Source: a virus. From it: a DNA stretch of 45,245 bases. Position numbers and translations under genes: made by a program. The notes under the pieces are model-generated. The model did not search any database, was not told the DNA's origin, and saw only the letters and a list, made by a program, of their open reading frames with translations. Where the stretch lies: IMG/VR virus record IMGVR_UViG_3300042923_000385, positions 1 to 45,245 of that record; one strand, given 5' to 3'. Positions 31,013 through 41,300 of the stretch are shown here, piece after piece (the first letter of the stretch is position 1; the number at the start of each line of letters is the position of its first letter).

Positions 31013-31126
31013 TAGCTGGACCCAGAATTAACCGTTAGGAAACAAATCAAATGGTACGTAGTAACACTGACCTTCTCGCCACAGCGGGACTTGAGGTGTC
31101 TCCTTTCGGTATTCTGGGTCCAGCTA
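31013..31126 (+). promoter_or_regulatory. 16-pair inverted repeat spanning the translation start of the next gene
   Basis: TAGCTGGACCCAGAAT (31013-31028) pairs perfectly with ATTCTGGGTCCAGCTA (31111-31126). The first arm is in the untranslated gap after the capsid gene, the second in codons 21-26 of the gene at 31051. The 82-base loop holds the ribosome binding site and ATG. A long-range RNA stem could set the translation rate. Confidence 0.65.
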
Positions 31127-31917
31127 CCACTGTGTTCAATGAGAACAGTGACTACTGGACATCAGGACTGACTTACGCGGTCAATGATGCAGGCGTTGTC
31201 GTAGAGAACTCCATCATCTTTGGTGGACCTTCAGACTCCGTCGAGGTAGTTGACAACTCCAACAATCCAGAGAACTTCAAGACCTACTTCCCATTCGATG
31301 TCAAGGCTTCCATTCAGGTTTCGACCTTTGGAAACACTCCGGCCTCCGTTCAGGAGAACGCAGAGAACGCCCTTGCCATCGTTGAGCAGAAGGCGATTGA
31401 AGCTGAATTCTGGAACGGCGACCTTGCCAAGCTTCTCACCTCTGACCATGATAACAGATACCTTGCCAGCACCGCAACTATCGACCTGACCCCGACTCCC
31501 GGAACAGCCGTGAAGCCGCGCTACGGTCAGGCAGTACTTGAAGGTGCCCTTGGGGATGCTCCAGTAGGAGCAGAAGGTGTTATCCACGCTCCACGCTCCG
31601 TGGCAAGCGTTCTCAAGATTGAGAAGGATGGCGGCGCTCTGCGTACCAATCTTGGTACCAAAGTTGTTGCCGGTGCCGGATATTCCCGCAGGGGACCGGA
31701 CGGCACGATTGCATCTGCCGGAAAGTACTGGATGTACGCAACTGGACCGGTAACGGTTCGTCGCGGACCTCTTCACATCATTCCGGAGAAGATCAATCAG
31801 GCTGTCGATGTTCGAGTCAACACTATCAAGTATTTTGTTGACCGTCCAGTCGCAGTCACGTGGTCTACCACACACTCATACGCAGTACTTATCGATCTTT
31901 CACTAGATTACGCTTAA
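31051..31917 (+). CDS. Virion structural protein, capsid-associated
   Basis: This 288-residue protein lies between the major capsid and major tail protein genes. It has a mixed alpha/beta composition with a long helix (about 105-130, AENALAIVEQKAIEAEFWNGDLAKLL) and beta strands after it, ending VAVTWSTTHSYAVLIDLSLDYA. The central APRSVASVLKIEK segment and the overall layout are reminiscent of HK97-fold shell proteins, so it could be a second shell, vertex or connector protein. I do not assign a specific role. TTAGGAAAC precedes the ATG, and translation may be controlled by the long inverted repeat around its start. Confidence 0.65.
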   Translation: MVRSNTDLLATAGLEVSPFGILGPATTVFNENSDYWTSGLTYAVNDAGVVVENSIIFGGPSDSVEVVDNSNNPENFKTYFPFDVKASIQVSTFGNTPASVQENAENALAIVEQKAIEAEFWNGDLAKLLTSDHDNRYLASTATIDLTPTPGTAVKPRYGQAVLEGALGDAPVGAEGVIHAPRSVASVLKIEKDGGALRTNLGTKVVAGAGYSRRGPDGTIASAGKYWMYATGPVTVRRGPLHIIPEKINQAVDVRVNTIKYFVDRPVAVTWSTTHSYAVLIDLSLDYA

Positions 31918-31933
31918 TAAGGAGATATAACCC

Positions 31934-32578
31934 ATGGCACACGATAACGCTTCCGCAGTAGCGGGGCTTGCCATTAGACTAACAAAGCTTAACGCTGACG
32001 GTAGCATCATGACCGGTCCTTCCGCGTCATACGTCACGAAGAAGTTTGTTTCTCTTGGCTTCACCCCCGAGTACGAGACCGGAGACGAGTTCACAACAAA
32101 GGCCGCTGACGGCTCTGTATGTGTCTCTTGGAAGGCACCAGACACCCTCAAGCGCGTCACCCTTTCCATCGCCCTCTGTGATCCAGACCCTGAGTTCTCT
32201 CAGATGATCGCCGGTGGTACCCTTCTTACAGCCAACGGCGTGTCCGTTGGTTACAAGGCACCTCTCGTCGGAATCGACGCCACACCTAACGGTGTAGGTA
32301 TCGAGGTTTGGTCCATCGCTAACGTTGGTGGCCGTCAGGCTGCTACAAACCCATACTGGCACTGGATCTTCCCGTACACCCAGATGCACTCTGCTGGCGA
32401 ACGCGCCATCCAGAACGACCTTCTTGCTACAAGCTTTGAAGGTTGGGGCGTCGGTAACCCGAACTGGAAGACACCTGCTGCTCCGGTTTGGCCTGTGAAC
32501 TACGGAACGGATGCACCTGTTGCATACGCCCGTACCGCCACCATTCCGGTTGGAACTGGCTACCAGACAGCTACCTAA
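31934..32578 (+). CDS. Major tail (tube) protein
   Basis: This 214-residue protein follows an ideal AAGGAGATATA site. The sequence pattern (GPSASYVTKKFVSLGFTPEYETGDEFT, then APDTLKRVTLSIALCDPDPEFSQMIAGG and ATNPYWHWIFPYTQM) is that of actinophage tail tube subunits, which stack into the non-contractile tail. It is placed before the connector genes rather than after them, an order different from most siphophages. A strong terminator follows it directly, so abundant tail protein can be made with the capsid protein from the promoters near 28870. Confidence 0.85.
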   Translation: MAHDNASAVAGLAIRLTKLNADGSIMTGPSASYVTKKFVSLGFTPEYETGDEFTTKAADGSVCVSWKAPDTLKRVTLSIALCDPDPEFSQMIAGGTLLTANGVSVGYKAPLVGIDATPNGVGIEVWSIANVGGRQAATNPYWHWIFPYTQMHSAGERAIQNDLLATSFEGWGVGNPNWKTPAAPVWPVNYGTDAPVAYARTATIPVGTGYQTAT

Positions 32579-32594
32579 GCTGTAACCACATAAG

Positions 32595-32630
32595 CTGGCT
32601 GGTCTCTTCGGAGGCCAGCCAGTTTTGTTT
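32595..32630 (+). terminator. Strong intrinsic terminator with UUCG loop
   Basis: CTGGCTGGTCTC and GAGGCCAGCCAG form a 12-pair stem (one G-U) capped by TTCG and followed by TTTTGTTT. It ends the abundant-protein operon (capsid to tail tube). Confidence 0.9.
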
Positions 32631-32633
32631 ATG

Positions 32634-32642
32634 TGGTATAAT
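32634..32642 (+). promoter_or_regulatory. Extended -10 promoter TGGTATAAT
   Basis: TGG-TATAAT begins three bases after the terminator T-run. The start would be near 32649, 20 bases before the ATG at 32669. There is no recognisable -35. It would restart transcription for the connector and tail genes at its own level. Confidence 0.6.
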
Positions 32643-32668
32643 GGAGCTAAACGATAATTGGAGTTTGT

Positions 32669-33358
32669 ATGACTGGTCTTTGGATTAGTGCCTCTGACAC
32701 TATTGCCCCGACTGGGCCGTACACAGAGAGCGCCGTTGCTACCGCTAGCTTTATCCTTTTCAAGCTGTCCGGAGAGAAATATACCGGAACGTTCATATCT
32801 ACTGAAGCGTATAACAGCGCTAACTACGCCGCCACAACCTCCACGGCAACCGTCATCGGCGGACAGGTCTATAATATACCTGCCGGAAGCGAAGGATTCA
32901 GGAATCTCCATCTTCGTCATAAGCCCATTATCTCCGTTCTGTCCGTAGAACATCTTGGACGAGTTCTTGATCCGAGTGAGTACACTCTCAGGAACAACGC
33001 ATATCTTGTCAGGGAAAACAGTCTACCTTGGGTACTGGACCCTGTCAATGACCTGACCGTAACCTACCGACACGGAACACCCCCTCCCGCAGCAGGACGA
33101 CGCGCAGCGTTGCGTTTGGCAAACGAATTTATCCTTGCTGACATGGGTTCCGGTGCATGTGCATTGCCAGAGAGAATCACCTCTGTCGCCCGACAGGGGG
33201 TCTCCTACACCATAATGGACCCTCAAGAGTTTATTTCCAACGGCAAGGTTGGAATCTACGAAGTAGATCTCTTCCTTGCAGCAGTAAATCCGAACAAGGC
33301 TAAAAAGAAGCCTAAAATTTTCTCGGTCGATAGACCGAGAGGAGAGAGAATATCATGA
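32669..33358 (+). CDS. Head-tail connector (adaptor) protein
   Basis: This 229-residue protein has a C-terminal part typical of actinophage head-to-tail adaptors: AALRLANEFILADMGSGACALPERITSVARQGVSYTIMDPQEF, then GIYEVDLFLAAVNP. Adaptors bind below the portal and form the neck. ATTGGAG precedes the ATG. The stop overlaps the next start (ATGA). The N-terminal half contains beta-rich modules with fewer known matches. Confidence 0.75.
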   Translation: MTGLWISASDTIAPTGPYTESAVATASFILFKLSGEKYTGTFISTEAYNSANYAATTSTATVIGGQVYNIPAGSEGFRNLHLRHKPIISVLSVEHLGRVLDPSEYTLRNNAYLVRENSLPWVLDPVNDLTVTYRHGTPPPAAGRRAALRLANEFILADMGSGACALPERITSVARQGVSYTIMDPQEFISNGKVGIYEVDLFLAAVNPNKAKKKPKIFSVDRPRGERIS

Positions 33359-33624
33359 GTGATACAGATCCATACGCAGCACCATCCAGCGCACCAGATG
33401 TAATCGATGCATCTGCCCCAGTAGCTTCCACAAGCGGCGAAGTAGAACCAGAGGTTGTTGCTCCTGCCGTTGAGGACGCTCCCGAGGTTCCTGAAGGCTC
33501 CATCAAGACTGTCCTTGCATGGGTAGGCGACGACAAGACCAAGGCTCAGGCCGCTCTTGACGCCGAGCAGGAGGGCCAGCAGCGCTCCACGCTCATCAAG
33601 GAGCTTGAGGACATCCTCGCCTAA
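33355..33624 (+). CDS. Small acidic head-tail region protein
   Basis: This 89-residue protein has a disordered Ala/Pro/Glu/Asp-rich N-terminal half and a conserved-looking C-terminal helical motif, KTVLAWVGDDKTKAQAALDAEQEGQQRSTLIKELEDIL. This motif is usual for small proteins between adaptor and terminator genes in actinobacterial siphophages. GAGGAGAGAG precedes the ATG. The role is unknown. It may be an assembly factor or neck protein. Confidence 0.65.
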   Translation: MSDTDPYAAPSSAPDVIDASAPVASTSGEVEPEVVAPAVEDAPEVPEGSIKTVLAWVGDDKTKAQAALDAEQEGQQRSTLIKELEDILA

Positions 33625-33646
33625 ATAACTCTATACTAAAGGACGT

Positions 33647-34183
33647 ATGATGATTGATCCAGAAGAGTTTGTTGAAACAGCAAGACACATTCTGGCTACA
33701 ATCGAAACTGCCTTTGCCGAACACGGGGTAGCGCTTCCAGAGAGGCGCTACCTCAGTGTTGGCGGTCAAGGATCAACAGTACACGATTGTGAGCAAGTAA
33801 CAGTAACCTTTGAACAGGGTTACTCCGGCAAGCCCGGAAATCAGGCCCAAGAGCCTGTAAAATGTAACGAAGGCCGCACAGCCGTCTTCGTCGTGGAGGT
33901 AGTCAGGGCAGTTCCCGTTGTGAACACCACTGATGCCACACCTCAGACTACCGTACCCTCACGCTACGGTCAAGTCGTATCCGGAGTTGACACCATCGAT
34001 CCCGCAAAACTCACTGAAGTTGCCGAAAGGCAGATGAGAGACGCTGTTATCCTCCTCGATGCAGGAATCCGAGCAGGTCAGACGACTATGCAGGGCGCAA
34101 TCAGTGACGTTTCAGCCGGTGCACCCTCTGGAGGCCTTCAGGCTATGATCCTCTCTATCACCACCTCTGCACAGACGTTCTAA
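33647..34183 (+). CDS. Head-tail connector / tail terminator-type protein
   Basis: This 178-residue protein starts with helical DPEEFVETARHILATIETAFAEHGVALPERRYLSVGGQ and continues with beta strands (QVTVTFEQGYSGKPGN, RTAVFVVEVVRAVPVVN). This layout fits stopper or tail-terminator proteins in this type of gene cluster. AAAGGACG precedes ATGATG. The stop shares one base with the next ATG (TAATG). Confidence 0.65.
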   Translation: MMIDPEEFVETARHILATIETAFAEHGVALPERRYLSVGGQGSTVHDCEQVTVTFEQGYSGKPGNQAQEPVKCNEGRTAVFVVEVVRAVPVVNTTDATPQTTVPSRYGQVVSGVDTIDPAKLTEVAERQMRDAVILLDAGIRAGQTTMQGAISDVSAGAPSGGLQAMILSITTSAQTF

Positions 34184-34563
34184 TGCATTACGTGCTGGAC
34201 AGGGCCGCATATGACCACATGGTCAACCATCCGGACGGTGAAACAGGCCAATACCTCCGCAGAAAATCCCGAGAGCTTGCAGCATACGCAAGAAGACAGG
34301 TCGGAGTTGACACCGGAGCACTCAAAGCGTCCATCAACTACCGAGTAGTCCGTGACGGTCGAGGACTGGTGGCATTTGTAGGCTCTGACAACCGTGTCGC
34401 CTTCATGCACCACCAAGGAACCCGCCCACACATCATCATGCCGCGTACCGCTAAAACACTTCGTTTTTATTCTCATGGTAGAATAGTATATGCGCAAGTT
34501 GTGCGCCATCCGGGAACAAAACCCAACAAATATCTGACGGATAACCTCCGTCGAGTCATCTGA
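34183..34563 (+). CDS. HK97 gp10-like tail completion protein
   Basis: This 126-residue protein contains ARRQVGVDTGALKASINYRV (about 37-56) followed by strands VAFVGSDNRVAFMHHQGTRPHII and FYSHGRIVYAQVVRHPGTKPNKYLTDNL. These are hallmarks of the HK97 gp10-like family that completes the neck or caps the tail tube. An extended -10 element is embedded in its coding sequence (34476-34484) and may boost the tail chaperone gene. Confidence 0.8.
   Translation: MHYVLDRAAYDHMVNHPDGETGQYLRRKSRELAAYARRQVGVDTGALKASINYRVVRDGRGLVAFVGSDNRVAFMHHQGTRPHIIMPRTAKTLRFYSHGRIVYAQVVRHPGTKPNKYLTDNLRRVI
34476..34484 (+). promoter_or_regulatory. Extended -10 element TGGTAGAAT inside the gp10-like gene
   Basis: TGG-TAGAAT is identical to the element before the major capsid gene (28870-28878). 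A start near 34491 would serve the tail assembly chaperone at 34597 and the tape measure gene. It lies in an A/T-rich stretch unusual for coding DNA here. Confidence 0.4.
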
Positions 34564-34596
34564 CGAAACACGAAATAACGACATTAGGAAACACAC

Positions 34597-34938
34597 ATGG
34601 CATCTCGCAAGATCAAGTCCTTCGCCACTCCTTCCACCAAGGAAGAGGCTCCAGTAGAGCCAATCGTATTCGAACTCGCAGGAACCGAGATCGAAGCTTA
34701 CGGCGAAGTTTCTGGCGCAGTACTTCTAGACTTCATTGCTAACTCCAGCGGCGACAACTCCGGCGACACCGCCAAGGCCATCCTCGCCTATCTCAAGGAC
34801 TCCATGGATACGGAGAACTTCACTAAGTTTGATTCTATCATTCGCGATCCCAAAAAGCTAATCAAGATTGAGACGCTGTCTGAGATCGTTGCCCACCTCG
34901 TGGAGGAGCGCGCCTCGCGCCCTACGGCAGCGTCCTAG
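34597..34938 (+). CDS. Tail assembly chaperone, short form
   Basis: This 113-residue protein, with TTAGGAAAC before the ATG, lies just before the tape measure gene, as the G-type chaperone does in siphophages. Its helical C-terminal part (DTAKAILAYLKDSMD, KLIKIETLSEIVAHLVEE) fits the family. The stop at 34936 lies in a zone where the -1 frame is also open (34884 on), continuing into the downstream frame to 35306. The chaperones bind the tape measure protein and guide tube assembly. Confidence 0.75.
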   Translation: MASRKIKSFATPSTKEEAPVEPIVFELAGTEIEAYGEVSGAVLLDFIANSSGDNSGDTAKAILAYLKDSMDTENFTKFDSIIRDPKKLIKIETLSEIVAHLVEERASRPTAAS

Positions 34939-35306
34939 GAATAGGACGCCAGTTCATCAAATGGTGGCCGTATATTGACGGCCACCACCTCCGTAAGGGG
35001 ATCGATCTGCACGAGATGTTCAACAATCTCGATGAGTACAGGTCGTTCAATATGATAGATGACATACTTGTTGAAGAAGCACTTAAAAACGCTGAGACAG
35101 ACGATGCCCTTCTGAAAGTAAGAACAACACTTGACAAAGAATACGTCAAGTTCTCGGACGAATCAGACTCGGAAGTCTCACTAGCACCCGAAATCGTAGA
35201 CTACATTCCCCCTGACTACGAAGGAGTCGTAGACTATATACCGATGGACTACGCCGAACAGTCTGACGAAGGGTACGTCGGACTTGGAATAGCACCAATG
35301 CAATAA
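34597..35306 (+). CDS. Tail assembly chaperone, long form by probable -1 frameshift
   Basis: The -1 frame is open from 34884 to 35306 and overlaps the short form by about 50 bases. After slippage it would read APYGSVLGIGRQFIKWWPYI and continue through HLRKGIDLHEMFNNLDEYRS to a very acidic, Tyr-rich C-terminus. An ATG at 35016 (AAGGGG 15 bases upstream, too far) could start only the last part, but the conserved-looking WWPYIDG segment precedes it, favouring the fused product. No canonical X-XXY-YYZ slippery heptamer is seen. The best candidate is CGC-CCT (34918-34923), where a proline tRNA could re-pair on CCC. Confidence 0.55.
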
Positions 35307-35321
35307 CGTCTGGAGAACGAA

Positions 35322-38300
35322 TTGGCTATAATAGGATCAGCTTATGTCGAGCTTCGCGCCCTAGATACTAATCTACAGCGCGATATCGACAAGGCAATGA
35401 AGAAGGTCAAAGAACCTCTCATTACCTTGCAGTCTAATGTCAATCTGACTCCAGTACGTGACAAGATTCGAGTTCTGCGGGAGGAACTTAAGAAGAACCC
35501 TCTTAAGTTCTCCGCAGAAGTCGATCTTGAAAAAGCCGAAGAAAAGATCAACAGACTCCGCGAGGCGCAGGCTGCTGAAGTACTCACCATTGAGGCCAAC
35601 GCCGACGTTGGGGCAGTTGTTGCTTCCCTTGAGACGGTAAAGCAACAGTACCAGAGCATCCACGCAGATGTCAAGGCCGACGCCGACACTGCCCTTGCCG
35701 AGACACAGCTACGCCTTCTTGCGCGTAACCGCAACACCCGCATCTCTGCCTTCATCGACCCTAAGACCGAGAAGGCCCTCAAAAACCTCATGTTCACCCT
35801 CACGGGTGCGCTTCCGGCTGACAAGATCAAGGCCGCGATTGTTGGACTTGCAGGCAACTTCGAAGGCCTCGCCATTGCCGGAGCCAAGGCTCTTACGGTC
35901 ATTGGCTCTATCGGCGCTGCCGGTCTCACACTCGGTGCCAACGCCGTCTCAATTGCAGATGATCTCCTAGAGCTTGTCGGAATTACTGCGCTCGCCCCTG
36001 CCGTCCTCTCGGCTCTCGGTGCGGGTATCGCAGCGACTACTCTCGGTTGGAAGGGCTTCTCCAAGGCCATGACCGACGAGAAGGAGATGGCTAAGCTTCC
36101 TGCAAAGGCACAAGATGCTGCCCGCTCCCTGAAGGGACTCGGAGGTGAGATCCGGAGAGTCACACAGACATCGTACTGGGAGGAGATGGGGACATCAGTA
36201 CAGCGTCTCCATGACAACTTCTTCCCCATGCTCAAGAAGGGTATGGAAGGTACCGGCAAGGCTGCTGGAAAGTGGGGCAAAGGCCTCGCTGACTCCCTCT
36301 GGAACAACGCCGCAAACGGCAACCTTGAGAACATATTCAGAAACATCAACATCGGCCTGACGAACGCCTCCAAGGCGGTCAAGCCATTCACTGATGCCCT
36401 GTTTGAACTCGGGGACAAGGGTTCCAACTATCTTAGCAAGATGGGTGACCAACTTGCGGGTCTCGCAACCAAGTTCAACAACTGGGTTCAGAAGTCTTCC
36501 CAGAACGGTAACCTTGACAAGTGGATCATGCAGGCTTCGGATAACTTCGAAGACCTTGGCCGTGTAATCGGTGCCACGTGGGAGATCTTTGGCGGATTTA
36601 ATGAAGCTGCTGCCGCATCTGGAGCAAAGACTCTTGACGACTTCGCTAACGGTATGGAGAAGATTGCCGACAAGGTAAACTCTCCCGAGTTCCAGACAGG
36701 ACTTGTCACAGTCCTCAAGGGTGCCCGAGCAGGCTCTGACGCACTCGGAGAGGGATTCGGCAAGATTGTAGACGTGGTCGGTAAGGGTGCCGACACTCTA
36801 GCACGCTTCCTTGAACTGTCAGGACAGATCGGTGGTGGAATCTTCACCGGTATCGCCGCAATGTTCGATGACACCGGCCTCGGAGATGGTATCATTGTTG
36901 CACTGGAAGGTGCCAAAGAGGCTGTAGACATCCTACAGCCAGCTTTCCGTGACTTCGGAGAGATGCTTGGAGACCTCGCAGAGATCGCCGGTACCCTCTT
37001 CACCTCCATGGCTCCCGGATTCGTTGCCCTTATGGCAACCCTTCAGGGCTTTGTAGCAGGTATCAAGGACGGCATCATTGCCGCCATGCCTATCTTCAAC
37101 GAGTTCATCCAGAGCATCATCTCTGTGACCTCAGGCCCGATCATTGCACTCGGTGAAGCACTCGGAAACATCCTTGAGTTCTTCGCTGCACTTCCGGGAC
37201 CGCTTCAGATCGCTCTGATGTCCCTTGCTGCCGCAGCACTTATCGCTCCTAAGGTCGAAAAGGCCTATGGAATGATGTCCAACGGCGTGCGCGGGCACTT
37301 CACCAACATGAAGAATAACGCCCGTGACTGGGGCAACACCATGGCTACCCAGATCTCCGGACTCGACAAGGCGAGCCGCGAGAACATTCCAACCGTGCGT
37401 CAGAACTTCTCTGCTCTGAATGGTACCATTAGGGACGGAGTAACCGCAACCGGTAGAGGCATCGGGGATATCGCGAAGACCACCTCTAACGGTGTCAAGC
37501 AGTCCTTCTCTCAGGCAGGCTCCGGAATCGCGTCCAGCTTCGTTGCTGCCGGTAAAGCTTCCGCATCTGCCATAACAGGCATGGGCCGCTCAATCAAGTC
37601 TGACATCGATGCTACAGTAGCAGCATCCAAGGCTGGATTCAAGCACATCGAGATGGAATCCCGTCCGCTCCGCAACAACACACGCTACCTCCTAGAGGAC
37701 ATGGCTGACGGTGCCAAGAAGCACACCGCCATGGCCTCTGAATACGTGCGCCAGCACACAGTCTACACGGAAAAGCGCTTCTCTGACGCCGCAGAATCTG
37801 TTAAGGGTGCTGGTAGGGACATCTCTGACGGCTTCAAGGCCGTTGGGCCGAACATTGCTACCCAGCTAAACCCTGCCACCACAGCGGTACGAGGATTCGC
37901 GACTGACACCCGTCAGGCCATAGCTGCTGTTGCATCCGACGTTACTTCCAAGTACAATACTGCTAGCAACGCCGTATCAACAGCGTTCGCGAACACGGCG
38001 GCACGAGTACGTACCCAGTTCGAACCTATCTCTACTGCTGCAAACAATGTAGCAACCAGAACAAGGGACTCCTTCACACGAGTAGTTCACAGCGTTGCTG
38101 ATGACTTCCGTGCCGTAGGGTCGAACGTCTCCAGCGCCATGCTACCTGTTGTAGCTGGTGCAGAACGTGCTGCCCAAGGAACCAGAAACGCCTTCCAGAC
38201 AGCCCGTACGGACATCTCAGACGGCATGCGTGCAGTGGCGCAGAACGTCTCCAGTGCCATGCTTCCGGTAGGAGTTGCCGCTCAGGACGCAGCCAATAGG

Positions 38301-41300
38301 GTTCGAACCGGTTTCCAGAACATCGGCCAGAACATTGCTAACAACTTTGCTCCGGTCAACACGGCTCTCCGCAACCTCGGAACAACCGCAGCAACCTCCA
38401 TGCAGAACGCAGGAACCGCTGTAAGGAACTTTACGTCCACTGCCGGTGCCCAGATCTCATCTGGCCTCGGAAGGGCGCTAGGAGGCCTTGGAGCGGCGTT
38501 TGGAGGCCCATGGGCCATCGCCATCATGGGTGTCACCACAGCCATCGGACTCATCGGAGCCAAGGCTGAAGAGCAGAAGGGGAAGGTTAGCTCCCTCAAG
38601 GACGCCTTCAACGGACAGACTGGTATTACCTCTGCTGTAGAAGAAGTTATTACCTCTCAGCTACGCGCCAAGGACTCCTTCCTGTGGATGGAGTCCGGCT
38701 CAGCCGTAACCGCTGCTGAAAATATCGGAGTGAGCCTACGAGACCTAACCCTCGCGGCTGAAGGCGTTCCTGATGCTATGGCTAGAGTCAAGGACAGCGT
38801 CAGCGAGGCATTCGCAAACGAAGGCATCATTCAGCAAGGTATCGACGTTGCTAGCCGTGCTTTCGAGGGTACTGTTTTCGGTGCTATTGCAAAGCACTTG
38901 GAGTCTGATGCCTCTAAGGTAGCTTCCACGACTGCTGCTATGCGTGATAGGCTTGCTGCTGCTAAGGCAGAAATGCAGACTACAGCCGACCAGATGGGTG
39001 TTCCTGTAAACACAGCATCTGGTATCATTTCTGCTATTGACACGCTTACCGACACGGCAAGCACCGCAGAGCAGAAGATGAAGGCAGCTATTGATGTCAT
39101 CAAGCAGCTAAACGGTGACACATCCTCTGTAGCTGACTCACAGCAAGCTCTAAACGACAAGATCCGTGGTGTTGAGGGTTCTTGGAAGGCAGCGGAAGCC
39201 GCTGGAGGCAAGGAGGGAATCCACCTTAAGAATGTCTTTGACCAGACTAACGGCTCCATCAATACCACCTTTGAAGCTGGTTCGAAGATTCGAACCATGT
39301 TCAAGGATGTTGCCGACGCTGGTATAGCATCTGCTGCTGCACGAGCAATGGCCGAGGAGAACCCTACCAAGAGGCTTGCAGTCTATCAAGAGGAAATCAA
39401 GAAGACCAGAGCAGCGCTTGAAACCAAGATGAGAATGGCTGAAGTCGATCAGTCTACCATCGACAAGGTTCTATCTCAGCTTGACCTTGATGTTGATCCT
39501 GTCGCCCTCAAGGCGGTACTTGAATCCGGAGATAAGGACGCCATCATGGCGTTCTTCAAGGGTATTGACGAGAAGCAGCTTAACCCTAAGTCAGTTCCAG
39601 TGTCGGTAGATGATCAAGCTACAGCACCTATCGACGCCATTGCAAACAAGGTAACGACCCTTCCAAACGGACAGCCGGTAATTACCCTGTCTGACGGTGT
39701 AACCTACCCACTGTCCGGTGTTCAGGAGAAGATCTTCAACACTCAGGGTAAGGAAGTCACGGTTTCCGCCATTGACGGCGTGACCCTGCCTGTCTACCTC
39801 ATGAACGAGGAGATCCGTACCAACCTACAGGGCAAGACTGTCCCGCTATCCGCCACAGACGGTGTAACTGCTCCGGCAGGGGACGCCAAGACCGCTATGG
39901 ATGCTGTTAAGGGTAAGGAAGTTCCCCTTAGCGCCAAGGCAGACACTAAGCCGATCTCGACCTTCCAGTCTGTCCTAAACCAGATCAAGGTTCCGCCTTC
40001 TCCGACTGTTACGATCAAAGACTCTGCGTCCGCTCAGGTTGCAGCAATTCAGGGCAAGATCAACGCCATGAAGGGCAAAGAGATTGAGATCAGGATCAAG
40101 GACTCCGCGTCCTCGGTCATCCAAGCGATTCAGGGTAAGATCACCGGAATGCGTGGAAACAGTCCTATCATCAGGGCCGTGGACAGCGCTAGCCATGTGA
40201 TCCGCTCCATTCAGGCATCTCTTGACGGAATGCGCGACCGTACCGTTACTGTCACCACTGTACAGCGTACAGTGAGCGGCGGTAAGGCTGCAAACGGTGG
40301 TATTATCCGAAGCATGGCTAACATGTTCGGAGGGTCACTTCCGATTGCTCCTGTCAAGGCGTTCGCTAACGGTGGTGTCGAGAAGCACGTAGCCCAGATC
40401 TCCGCTGCACAGACTCCTTATAGAGTATGGGCCGAGCCGGAAACAGGTGGTGAAGCTTACATCCCGCTTGCCAAGGCAAAGCGTTCACGTTCTGTCAAGA
40501 TCCTTGAGGAAGTCGCCCGTATGTTCGGGATGACCCTCCTGAAGACAAAGTCGTTTGCCAACGGTGGTGTCGAGGGCGGTAAGAGCGCTTCGGGCGGATC
40601 ATCTTCTTCCCTTTCTTCGGGTAGGGTTTCTGCTGCTTTCGTTTCCACTGTAGCACAGGAAATGATGAAGGACAACCGCTCTCTCAACGAGATCGGCCTG
40701 AACGTCGTTGATGGTATAATTGGTGGTATCAACTCGAAGCAGGGTAAAGCTGTTGAGAGCATGACCAACATGGCTGGCTCCCTTGAGGATGCCGTCCGTG
40801 AACGTCTCGATATACACTCCCCGTCCAAGGCATTCCTTGCCCTCGGTAAGTACATCATCGACGGTCTTACAATTGGTATCAAGTCAACAGCCGGAACGGT
40901 ACACAAGCAGATCTCCACGCTTGCTAACCGCATCTACGTTGCTGCCAGTGACATCCGCAAGGCTACAGGCAAGTCCATCGGATCATCCATGACTCTGCTG
41001 AACCGTCAGAAGACGCTCAGCAAGGAATGGAAGAAGATGAGCGCGGCCAAGTTCTCTGACCAGATCGTAGACTACTACCAGCGCACAGGAAAGACCGGCA
41101 ACCGCACGCTCGCTGACATTGTCCGCGCACGTGAGGATGTCAACGTCCGTCTGGCTAACGCACAGAAGCGTCTCAAGGATCTTCAGACAGCCCGTGGTGA
41201 CGTATTCAAGTCGGTCTCCAACCAGATCAACAACGAGTACAAGCTGGGAACCAGCATCGTCGGTCAGGCTAAGCCGTACATCCCGAAGATGAAGTTCTCC

